Source of the DNA: Runella aurantiaca
Lineage (GTDB): Bacteria > Bacteroidota > Bacteroidia > Cytophagales > Spirosomataceae
Assembly (NCBI RefSeq): GCF_003339505.1
Contig: NZ_QPIW01000006.1
Location: 1 to 64,000 of the forward strand
Length of the DNA stretch: 64,000 nt
Reading direction: 5' to 3'
A program made the position numbers and the translations under genes. The notes beneath the pieces were generated by a model. It had not been told where the DNA came from, did no database searches, and saw only the letters and a list, made by a program, of their open reading frames with translations. Position 1 is the first letter of the stretch, and every line of letters starts with the position of its first letter. Positions 9,250-17,503 of this stretch are shown one piece after another.

Positions 9250-12200
9250 ATGAAAAGAAAATTTATTCTATCTAAGAGTAAATTCCGGACGCTTTATTCC
9301 CTGCTGGCGCTGGTTTTACTTTTTACAACTTCCTCGTTTGCGCAACAATCAATTACGGGTAAAGTAACTTCCGCCGACGGAGAAACGTTGGTTGGGGTGA
9401 ACGTGAGCGTTAAAGGAACCACGAGAGGTACCACAACCGACGCAAGCGGTACGTACAAAATTGAAGCAGCGAGCAGTGCAACGTTGGTATTCAGTTACAT
9501 TGGTTATCTGACCAAAGAGGTTGTTGTGGGAAACCAACAAACGATTAATGTAAGTTTAGCCGTTAATGACAAAACCCTCAGTGAGATTGTTGTAGTGGGT
9601 TATGGTAGCCAGGTAAAGAAGGAAGTTACGGGTGCCGTACAGACGATTACAGCTAAAGAAATCAAAGACTTGCCAGTATCTCAAATAGCCCAGAAACTTC
9701 AGGGGCAAGTGGCTGGGGTACAGATTAACCAAACGACAGGCCGGCCAGGACAAGGAATGAACGTTCGTATCAGAGGCCAACTTTCGGTATCGGGTGGTAG
9801 TGACCCACTCTATGTCGTTGATGGTTTTCCTATCACGGGTAACATTGGGGCTTTAAACCCCGACGAAATTGAAGATATTTCTATTTTGAAAGATGCCGCT
9901 TCTACTTCGTTGTATGGTTCGCGGGCGGCCAACGGAGTAGTACTCATCACCACTAAAAGAGGCAAATCGGGTCAAACCAACGTAAGCTTTAACGTTTTTA
10001 CAGGTACGCAAGTAGTGCCGAAAAAAGGGCGTTTTGAGATGATGAATGCCGAAGAGTTTGCCCAATTTAAAAAAGAATACTACGAAGATGCCAAGCAGCC
10101 TGTTCCTGCTGAATTTCAGAACCCTTCCCAATACGCGGGCAAAGATAACGACTGGTACGATGCCGTGCTTCGTCGTGCTCCCCTACAAAGCTACAACTTG
10201 ACAGTGACCTCTAACAAAGATCGTGTAAGCACTTCATTGGTGGCGGGGGTTTTCAACCAAGAGGGGATTGTCATCAATACCAAATACCAACGCTACTCAC
10301 TTCGCTTGAACAGCGAATACAAAGTTTCGGACAAAGTAACGATTGGGTTAAACATCGCTCCCCAGTATGTGTTTGACAATACGCCACGTACCGACGGCGA
10401 CCGTGGTACGGGTATTTTGTTTAACGCCATCCACACTTGGCCGGTAATGCCTATTCGGGACGACAAAGGGGAATTGACGCTTTTCAACCGTTTTCCTTCA
10501 AGCACGGGTAATATCTTTGCCTATCCTAACTGGGTTCGGGCGGCCAATGAGTTGGTCAATGAAACGAAGCAAACCAATATTCTGTCAAACGCATACATTT
10601 CATACAGCCCTATCAAGGGTTTGACCTTGAAATCAACGTTCAACGTCGAGTTGCTGAATCAGAAGTTTTTCTTCTTTAACCCTTCAACGGCCACCAGTGC
10701 CATCAATACAGCAGTACCAGTTACGGCAGTTTCGATACGCGAAGCCACCGACAACTTTGGCTGGTTGAACGAGAACTTGGCTACGTATGTCAAGTCATTT
10801 AACAACCACAACTTTGAGCTTTTGGCAGGTTATACAAATCAAAGCTTCCGTGCCGAATCAAGCCGTATCCAAGCGGATACTTACTCCGACGACCGCCTTC
10901 CGACAATTCAAGGAGCAATCAACGTAAACCGTGGGGGAACCTTCAGCAACGTGCAAGAGTGGAGATTGACTTCGTTGCTTTCTCGTTTGGCCTACAATTA
11001 TAAAGGCAAATACCTCCTCACAGCCTCTATTCGTCGTGATGGCTCTTCTCGCTTCGGTTCAAACAATCGTTGGGGTACTTTCCCGTCATTATCAGCAGGT
11101 TGGGTAGTATCGGATGAGGACTTTATGAAGAATTTCAGTAAGGTTTCTTTTGCAAAAATAAGAGCAAGTGTTGGGGTAACGGGTAACAACAACATCGGTA
11201 ACTATACACAGTACGCGTTGATTAACAATACGGTGAACGCCGTCTTTGGAAACAACGTTGCTGCTGGTGCGGCTGTTACCTCATTGGCTAACTCCAACCT
11301 CGGTTGGGAAACGACTCGTCAGGTGGATATTGGTTTTGACCTTGGATTCCTCAACGACCGTTTCCAATTCACGTACGACTATTATACCAAGAATACCACC
11401 AACCTGTTGTATGCGGTACAGATTCCTCAAGAGTCGGGCTTTACCAACTTCAACGACAACATTGGTGAGATTAAATTCTGGGGACATGAATTCTCGCTTA
11501 ACACTCGCATCGTTGACCGTGGTAAGTTGAAGTGGAGTGTAAACTCTAACATCTCGTTCAACCGCAACAAAGTGCTGGCCCTCGCCGACGGAATTGACCG
11601 TGTTTATGGCCTACACCATATTACAAAGGTGGGTGAGCCGTTTGGCCAATTCTATGGTCACCTTGCCAACGGAGTATATATGAACGCGGAGGACCTCAAA
11701 AACTCTCCTGTTGTTCCTGGGCGTTCATTTGTTGGTACAATTAAACTCGTTGACGTAAATGGTGACGGTGTTCTTACCAACGGTGGAGACAAAGATGACC
11801 GCACGATTTTGGGTAATCCATTCCCTAAATTTACTTACGGAATAACCACAAACTTAAACTACGGTAACTTTGACTTTAGCGTAATCGGTTCGGGCTCGCA
11901 GGGCAACCAATTGTGGGTACGTCACTTGTACAGTACTGCCAACCTTGATGGCGTGTTTAACCTTCACAGAGAAGTAAAATATCGCTTCCGCTCAGAAGCC
12001 AACCCCGGCAAAGGATTCTACGGAACCACCGTGGGTGGTGGTACTGCAACGGGTATCGAGCGTGACTGGCAAAACAGTCGCTTTGTAGCGGATGCTTCCT
12101 TTTTCACTATCAAGAATATTACGGTAGGGTATACCATCAACAAGCGCAATAAGCTTTTCCGCTCGGCACGTGTGTATGCCTCTATTCAGCAGGCGTTGGT

Positions 12201-12348
12201 GTTTACCAAATACTGGGGTGGATCTAACCCCGAGACCAGCGCGCAGCAAAACGGACAAGGTGATGGTGGAAACCTGAGCCCTGGGGTTGATTTGTTTAAC
12301 TATCCAGTACCACGTACGTCGACGATTGGGGTAAACTTTAATTTCTAG
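9250..12348 (+). CDS. SusC/RagA-type TonB-dependent outer-membrane receptor
   Basis: A 1032-residue outer-membrane transporter that works with the SusD lipoprotein encoded 99 bp downstream. A signal peptide (to SSFAQQ, about residue 33) is followed by a carboxypeptidase-regulatory-like domain (SITGKVTSADGETLVGVNV to VSLAV), the LSEIVVVGYGSQ linker motif of SusC proteins, a TonB plug (residues about 125-240, with DPLYVVDGFP and LYGSRAANGVVLITTKRG), and a long beta-barrel ending in VNFNF with the usual C-terminal Phe. No STN signalling domain is present, so this receptor is not expected to signal through an anti-sigma factor. Length is normal. The substrate is unknown; the neighbouring ABC importer and cytochromes suggest a sugar or sugar oligomer. 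Confidence 0.95.
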   Translation: MKRKFILSKSKFRTLYSLLALVLLFTTSSFAQQSITGKVTSADGETLVGVNVSVKGTTRGTTTDASGTYKIEAASSATLVFSYIGYLTKEVVVGNQQTINVSLAVNDKTLSEIVVVGYGSQVKKEVTGAVQTITAKEIKDLPVSQIAQKLQGQVAGVQINQTTGRPGQGMNVRIRGQLSVSGGSDPLYVVDGFPITGNIGALNPDEIEDISILKDAASTSLYGSRAANGVVLITTKRGKSGQTNVSFNVFTGTQVVPKKGRFEMMNAEEFAQFKKEYYEDAKQPVPAEFQNPSQYAGKDNDWYDAVLRRAPLQSYNLTVTSNKDRVSTSLVAGVFNQEGIVINTKYQRYSLRLNSEYKVSDKVTIGLNIAPQYVFDNTPRTDGDRGTGILFNAIHTWPVMPIRDDKGELTLFNRFPSSTGNIFAYPNWVRAANELVNETKQTNILSNAYISYSPIKGLTLKSTFNVELLNQKFFFFNPSTATSAINTAVPVTAVSIREATDNFGWLNENLATYVKSFNNHNFELLAGYTNQSFRAESSRIQADTYSDDRLPTIQGAINVNRGGTFSNVQEWRLTSLLSRLAYNYKGKYLLTASIRRDGSSRFGSNNRWGTFPSLSAGWVVSDEDFMKNFSKVSFAKIRASVGVTGNNNIGNYTQYALINNTVNAVFGNNVAAGAAVTSLANSNLGWETTRQVDIGFDLGFLNDRFQFTYDYYTKNTTNLLYAVQIPQESGFTNFNDNIGEIKFWGHEFSLNTRIVDRGKLKWSVNSNISFNRNKVLALADGIDRVYGLHHITKVGEPFGQFYGHLANGVYMNAEDLKNSPVVPGRSFVGTIKLVDVNGDGVLTNGGDKDDRTILGNPFPKFTYGITTNLNYGNFDFSVIGSGSQGNQLWVRHLYSTANLDGVFNLHREVKYRFRSEANPGKGFYGTTVGGGTATGIERDWQNSRFVADASFFTIKNITVGYTINKRNKLFRSARVYASIQQALVFTKYWGGSNPETSAQQNGQGDGGNLSPGVDLFNYPVPRTSTIGVNFNF

Positions 12349-12364
12349 CAAAGTAGATTGAGTT

Positions 12365-12414
12365 GATTTGGAGGGTGTAAATCCATTTACACTGTGGTTG
12401 CACCGCTCCAAATC
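12365..12414 (+). promoter_or_regulatory. Nested hairpins between susC and susD
   Basis: An outer 9-bp stem (GATTTGGAG 12365-12373 / CTCCAAATC 12406-12414) encloses an inner stem (GTGTAAAT 12375-12382 / ATTTACAC 12385-12392). No T-run follows. The position in the susC-susD spacer suggests a transcript-stability or partial attenuation element that sets the ratio of the two proteins. Confidence 0.45.
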
Positions 12415-12447
12415 GCATAAAATCAACTTAAAAACACTGAATAAAAC

Positions 12448-13956
12448 ATGAAAAAATCAATCATATTTTCTATTGCCTTGAGTTTAGGAGCATTTAGCTG
12501 TAGTGAAGACTTTCTGACCGTTACGCCAGAAACTGCGTTGAGCTCGGCTACTTTCTTCAAAACGGAGTCTGACTTCATCCAAGCCGTCAATAGTGCTTAC
12601 GTGCCTCTGCGTACCCTTCACAATATCAACTCGCATTTGCTTTCTGAGCAACATTCGGATAATGCGCGCTACGTACGTAACGTTTTGTTTGGGGCGACCG
12701 AAAACCAATCTAACTTGGCCGATTTCAACGTCCCTACCGCTAACGGTATCACTACGAACGGTAACGTTCTGACGGCTTATCGTCAAAACTACCTCATCAT
12801 TGCCCGGGCTAACCAAGTATTGGCATTGATTGATGCAGCCACGATCCCAGATGATACCAAGAAAAATGTAAAAGGACAAGCACTATTTCTGAGAGCGTTG
12901 TCTTATTTAGAAATAGCACGTTATTTTAACCGTGGCCCACTCCAATTGACCCCTGTGAGTGCGCGCTCAGAAGCTGCTGCTGCGCTTGGTACAGGCGACC
13001 AGTTGTACGCCCAAATCATCAAGGATGCCACCGATGCGGTGGGTTTATTGCCCGCCAAATCAGCTCAGGAAGCAGGTCGTGCCACCTCAGGCGCTGCTCG
13101 TGCGTTGTTGGCCAATGTCTACATGATTCAGAAAAAATGGGCAGATGCCGAAACGCAGCTTCGGGCCATTGTATCAAGCGGTGAGTATAGCTTGATGCCC
13201 AACTATGCCGATGCATTTTCTAACAGTACAAGCAACAAAAATACCAAAGAATCGGTATTTGAAGTGCAGTATTTGGAAGGTTCGCAAGGACTTAACGGAA
13301 ACTTTTTGTACAGTATGCTTCCTTTTCCCATCGCGGCCAATGAACTGGTTACAATTACAGGAACTACAAACCCTCAACCCTTATCAGGAGAAGGCAACAA
13401 CATTCCAACGCCCGATTTGATAGAGGCTTATGAAACAGGCGATAAGCGTAAAGAGGCCACGATTGGCACGATTACTTTAGGTGGTGCTTTGCACGCCAAC
13501 AAAACTTTTCCTTACATTAAGAAGTATGCAAGACCGCACGCATTGCACAACAACCACGGCATGAACTGGCCTATTTATCGCTACTCAGAAGTGTTGTTGT
13601 TCTTGGCAGAAGCGTTGATTGAGCAAAACAAATTGGCAGATGCGGCTCCTTTCCTCAATCAAGTTCGTACTCGTGCGGGATTGGCCAATACTACGGCCAC
13701 TACCCAAGCCGCCCTGCGCGATGCCGTGTATCAGGAGCGCCGGGTTGAGTTGGCTTTCGAATCAAAGCGTCTGCATGATTTAGTTCGTACGGGCCGCCTT
13801 GAAACCGTGATCAAAGCCTACGGCGACCGGGTCAAAGCTGATAAATTCAGATATTATTTCCCAGCTGAAGGCTTCGTACCAAGCGATGCTTTCACTAACA
13901 TCACCCCTTACTACGGTCTTCCTGCTGCCGAGGCAGACTTGAGTCCTAATTTCTAA
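12448..13956 (+). CDS. SusD/RagB-family nutrient-binding outer-membrane lipoprotein
   Basis: A 502-residue surface lipoprotein: signal peptide to Cys18 (GAFSCSEDFL), then the helical TPR-based SusD fold. Recognisable blocks are FFKTESDFIQAVNSAY, the Arg/Ala-rich helix KGQALFLRALSYLEIARYF, and the C-terminal YRYSEVLLFLAEALIEQ followed by VYQERRVELAFESKRLHDLVRTG. It forms the lid of the SusC barrel encoded just upstream and binds the substrate before import. The gene is followed by a terminator at 13972. The SusCD pair is not flanked by glycoside hydrolases, which is unusual for a polysaccharide locus. Confidence 0.94.
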   Translation: MKKSIIFSIALSLGAFSCSEDFLTVTPETALSSATFFKTESDFIQAVNSAYVPLRTLHNINSHLLSEQHSDNARYVRNVLFGATENQSNLADFNVPTANGITTNGNVLTAYRQNYLIIARANQVLALIDAATIPDDTKKNVKGQALFLRALSYLEIARYFNRGPLQLTPVSARSEAAAALGTGDQLYAQIIKDATDAVGLLPAKSAQEAGRATSGAARALLANVYMIQKKWADAETQLRAIVSSGEYSLMPNYADAFSNSTSNKNTKESVFEVQYLEGSQGLNGNFLYSMLPFPIAANELVTITGTTNPQPLSGEGNNIPTPDLIEAYETGDKRKEATIGTITLGGALHANKTFPYIKKYARPHALHNNHGMNWPIYRYSEVLLFLAEALIEQNKLADAAPFLNQVRTRAGLANTTATTQAALRDAVYQERRVELAFESKRLHDLVRTGRLETVIKAYGDRVKADKFRYYFPAEGFVPSDAFTNITPYYGLPAAEADLSPNF

Positions 13957-13971
13957 CGTATACCCCAAAAC

Positions 13972-14006
13972 GAGCCGGTTTCTTCTATGGAAACTGGCTC
14001 ATTTTT
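13972..14006 (+). terminator. Terminator after susD
   Basis: An 11-bp stem (GAGCCGGTTTC / GAAACTGGCTC, one G-T wobble) with a 7-base loop, followed by ATTTTTGATTTT. A good Rho-independent terminator 15 bp after the susD stop. Confidence 0.8.
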
Positions 14007-14134
14007 GATTTTAGAGTGATGAAATTAGAAAAGGATGGCCCATTTTGTAAACGATAGGGTAAAACATACTGACAGACTAGCTTTTGTTACAATAGAAAAT
14101 TTCATACTAATTACATTTAAAAGCATACACTTTT

Positions 14135-16816
14135 ATGTATCCTAAACACCAGTCTATCCCTAAATTGTTGGCAGTGGGAGCCTTATTCGTACTGGGAGCT
14201 TCCTTTACGATTTTAAATAAAACCGAGCCGGCCGTCAATGGCCGGGACAACCCCAAAACGGAGAAATTAAAACTTCAACCTGGTTTTAAAGCCGATCACC
14301 TTTACAGTCCTTCCGACAACAAACAGGGCTCATGGGTAGCCATGACCTTTGATGATAAAGGAAGAATGATTACATCTGACCAGTATGGTTCGTTGTATCG
14401 TTTGGAAATTCCTGCCATCGGCACCGCAGGCGCACCCAAAGTAGAGCCACTTAAGATTGGCAAAGGAGCAAACATAGATACGGTAGGTATGGGCTACGCT
14501 AATGGCTTGCTTTATGCCTTCAATAGTCTCTATGTGATGATTAACAATGGCAAAAACAACAAGACGTTTCCTCGTAAAAGCGGCCTGTACCGTTTGCAAG
14601 ATACCGACAACGACGATCAATATGATAAAATTACCTTATTGAAAGAGTTGGTAGGAGAAGGTGAGCACGGCCCGCACAGCATTATTTTATCACCAGATAA
14701 GAAATCTCTTTTCGTTATTGCGGGTAACCACACCGACGTACCTAAAATGGATGCTTACCGTTTGCCTTCCAACTGGCAGGAGGATAACTTATTTCCACTC
14801 ATCAAAGACCCACGCGGCCACGCCAATGACCGGATGGCGCCTGGAGGATGGATTGCCAACCTCGACCCTGAAGGAAAACGTTGGGAGTTGATCAGTGCGG
14901 GTTACCGTAATGCTTTCGACATGGCGTTCAATGAAGTAGGTGATTTGTTTGTGTATGATGCAGATATGGAGTGGGATTTTGGTTTGCCTTGGTACCGCCC
15001 TACGCGTATTTGCCACGCAACCAGCGCGAGTGAATACGGCTGGCGTACAGGTAATAGCAAGTGGTCGGCTACGTTTCCTGATAACCTTTCGCCAGTAATG
15101 AACATTGGACAGGGTTCACCAACCAACCTTATCCACTTGAAAGATGCTAAATTCCCCGCTAAATATAAAAAGACCCTTTTGGCGTTTGACTGGAGCTTCG
15201 GGATTGTTCACGCGATTCATTTGAAGCCTTCTGGATCTACTTACACCGCCGACCACGAAGAGTTTTTGTCGGGTATTCCATTACCTTTGACCGACGGTGC
15301 CATTGGTCCCGACGGTGCACTTTATTTCTTAACGGGCGGCCGCCGGTTGGAAGCTGATTTGTACCGAGTGTACTATACAGGTACTGAAAGTACGGCTCCT
15401 GTTGCAGCAGCTCCAATCAACAAAGAAAATGAACTGAGAAGAAGCTTAGAAAAGTTTCATGGCGAGCCCAATCCTCAGGCGGTAGCTACGGCATGGCCTT
15501 ATTTGAAGCACCCCGACCGTTTTATTCGTTATGCAGCTCGCTTGGCGGTAGAACATCAGCCCGTATCGGAGTGGCAAGATAAGGCACTCAACGAGAAAGA
15601 CCCCATTACGTCGATTCATGCCATGATTGCCCTTGCTCGTCAAGGCAAGCCTGAGCAAAAAAGTGCGATGATTAAGTCGCTATTAAATGTCAATTTTAAA
15701 GCACTTTCTGAGTCGCAGCAGTTGGATATTTTGCGGGCATTTGAGTTGATATTCCTTCGGATGGGTGCTCCTGATGCCGCCCAAAATGCGCAAATCGCCG
15801 CTTACCTAAATCCTTATTTCCCTGCCACAGGAGCAGATCTTAACCGTGCGCTCAGTAAGGCATTGATTTATTTGGAAGCGCCAGGAGTAATTCCTAAAAC
15901 GCTGGCATTATTGGAGGCAAAAGAGCAACCTACTAACCTTACCGCTGGTGGTAATACCGCCACTGCTTCTGCGGAGTTGATTATGCGTAACCCGCAATAC
16001 GGCTTGGATATTGCCGATATGTTGAAAAACATGCCACCTGCCCAACAGACCTACTACGCCACCATGCTGAGCTTAGCGAGCAAGAACTGGACGCCAGAGT
16101 TGCATGAGCGTTATTTCAAATGGTTCTATAAAGCGTTTAGTTATAAAGGGGGTCGCAGCTACGTTGGTTTCATTGACCGGGCCCGCAAGTTGGCCTTGAA
16201 GCACGTTCCTGAAAACAAGGTTGCTTACTACGACAAACTTTCGGGTGGCGAGTTGTTGAGCAAAAACGGAAATGATTTGGTCAAACTAATTTATCCTAAA
16301 GGTCCGGGCAGAAACTGGAAACTGGACAATGCACTTCCGTTGGTGGAAGCGGGGTTGTCGGGCCGGAATTTTGAACAAGGAAAAAACATGTACAACGCCA
16401 TTACCTGCAACCGTTGCCATAGTATGCGCGGCGAAGGTGGAAGTATCGGTCCTGATTTGACGCAGTTAGCCACTCGTTTCTCCGCAAAAGATATGTTGGA
16501 GGCCATTATTGAGCCTAATAAAACCATCTCGGATCAATATGCTGCGACGCACTTTACGCTCAAAAACGGACAGACAGTTGTTGGAAGATTGACCAACGAA
16601 GATGCCAATAACTTTTATGTTTCTCAGAATCCGTACGAACCTGAGACTGTCATGAAGTTGGCGAAAAAGAACGTAGCATCGCACAAGTATTCACCGGTGT
16701 CTATCATGTATGGTAACTTAATCAATAGCCTCAGCGAAGAAGAACTGAAGGATTTGATGGCTTATTTGATGGCTGGAGGAAACGAAAAGAACGCGATGTT
16801 TACGGCAAAACAATAA
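14135..16816 (+). CDS. Beta-propeller / HEAT / cytochrome c protein (second PVC-type heme-binding family member)
   Basis: An 893-residue exported protein with an N-terminal hydrophobic segment (LLAVGALFVLGASFTIL) acting as signal peptide or anchor. Residues about 45-430 match the beta-propeller of the PVC-type/PQQ-like sugar dehydrogenase group (WVAMTFDDKGRMITSDQYG, DAIGPDGALYFLTGGRR-like end). Residues about 440-740 are helical repeats. The C-terminus is the 'putative heme-binding domain' typical of the family, with CNRCH at 758-762, then GSIGPDLTQLATRF and LKNGQTVVGRLTNED. It differs from the protein at 2629 in lacking a lipobox. Role inferred: periplasmic oxidation of a sugar-like substrate with electron transfer to heme. 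It closes the uptake block and has its own terminator at 16858, so it may be a separate transcript. Confidence 0.78.
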   Translation: MYPKHQSIPKLLAVGALFVLGASFTILNKTEPAVNGRDNPKTEKLKLQPGFKADHLYSPSDNKQGSWVAMTFDDKGRMITSDQYGSLYRLEIPAIGTAGAPKVEPLKIGKGANIDTVGMGYANGLLYAFNSLYVMINNGKNNKTFPRKSGLYRLQDTDNDDQYDKITLLKELVGEGEHGPHSIILSPDKKSLFVIAGNHTDVPKMDAYRLPSNWQEDNLFPLIKDPRGHANDRMAPGGWIANLDPEGKRWELISAGYRNAFDMAFNEVGDLFVYDADMEWDFGLPWYRPTRICHATSASEYGWRTGNSKWSATFPDNLSPVMNIGQGSPTNLIHLKDAKFPAKYKKTLLAFDWSFGIVHAIHLKPSGSTYTADHEEFLSGIPLPLTDGAIGPDGALYFLTGGRRLEADLYRVYYTGTESTAPVAAAPINKENELRRSLEKFHGEPNPQAVATAWPYLKHPDRFIRYAARLAVEHQPVSEWQDKALNEKDPITSIHAMIALARQGKPEQKSAMIKSLLNVNFKALSESQQLDILRAFELIFLRMGAPDAAQNAQIAAYLNPYFPATGADLNRALSKALIYLEAPGVIPKTLALLEAKEQPTNLTAGGNTATASAELIMRNPQYGLDIADMLKNMPPAQQTYYATMLSLASKNWTPELHERYFKWFYKAFSYKGGRSYVGFIDRARKLALKHVPENKVAYYDKLSGGELLSKNGNDLVKLIYPKGPGRNWKLDNALPLVEAGLSGRNFEQGKNMYNAITCNRCHSMRGEGGSIGPDLTQLATRFSAKDMLEAIIEPNKTISDQYAATHFTLKNGQTVVGRLTNEDANNFYVSQNPYEPETVMKLAKKNVASHKYSPVSIMYGNLINSLSEEELKDLMAYLMAGGNEKNAMFTAKQ

Positions 16817-17503
16817 TGAAAAACTAGGCGAAAAATAAATAAAAACAGTTTGATGAGAAAAGATGGCACACCGATGTGCCATCTTTTTTTTGTGGCAGTC
16901 TTGGGAATATAAATAAGCTTTAAGCCATATTTTCCTTCTGTCAATTATAGTGCCAAAATCTGGCAAGGTTATTTTTGCGTTCGGTACATTGGCTGAGGAT
17001 ATTAAAATAACTGAATTAGTCATTTATTTTGTGATGGATAACAGAGTGGCAAAATTCTGGTAAAACGTGCTTTTTTTGATGTTATGCCAAAAATATACTC
17101 ATTGGTATAAAAATTCTTCCATTTCTCCCCCCTTCTATGTAGTGTGTCTTTTATAAAATGGCATAAGAATTGCCATACTCTAACCAATTCAGGTTTTCGA
17201 ACATATCTAATTGATACCCTACTATGAGCTTAATTATTAACAAGTATCTGCAGTATTTGAAGTTTTTTTCCCAATAAAACTTCAAATAGTTATCCTTCCT
17301 CTTTTTTTATAATAACAGCTTTCTAAGCCCCAAGTGAGAGGCATCGTGGTCTAAAGTATAAAAACTAATTGAAAGAAATTTTTCTGTTTTGACTGCCAGT
17401 AAAGGTGAGGCAATCCATTCGACGCTGTTACATTTTGGCTTTTTAACGTCATAGATAACTAGACAACTACAGATTTTGAAATAAACTATTTATTGTTGCT
17501 TGT
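16817..17503. other. 687-bp intergenic region upstream of the giant surface protein
   Basis: After the terminator at 16858-16891 no gene is visible for about 600 bp. The region is AT-rich and contains four related TGCCA/TGGCA-type motifs: 16951-16965 (TGCCAAAATCTGGCA), 17047-17060 (TGGCAAAATTCTGG), 17085-17093 (TGCCAAAAA) and a 6-bp inverted repeat at 17158-17176 (ATGGCA...TGCCAT). These could be regulator sites or a long structured leader. No clear -7 element was found. Confidence 0.45.
16858..16891 (+). terminator. Terminator after the second cytochrome gene
   Basis: A 10-bp perfect stem (AGATGGCACA / TGTGCCATCT) extended by AAA/TTT, loop CCGA, followed directly by seven T. A textbook Rho-independent terminator. 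Confidence 0.9.

Noticed and set aside
16718-17023. 101-codon minus-strand ORF at the end of the cytochrome gene
   Set aside because: It overlaps the 3' end of a well-supported gene and spans its terminator; composition is that of an AT-rich shadow frame.
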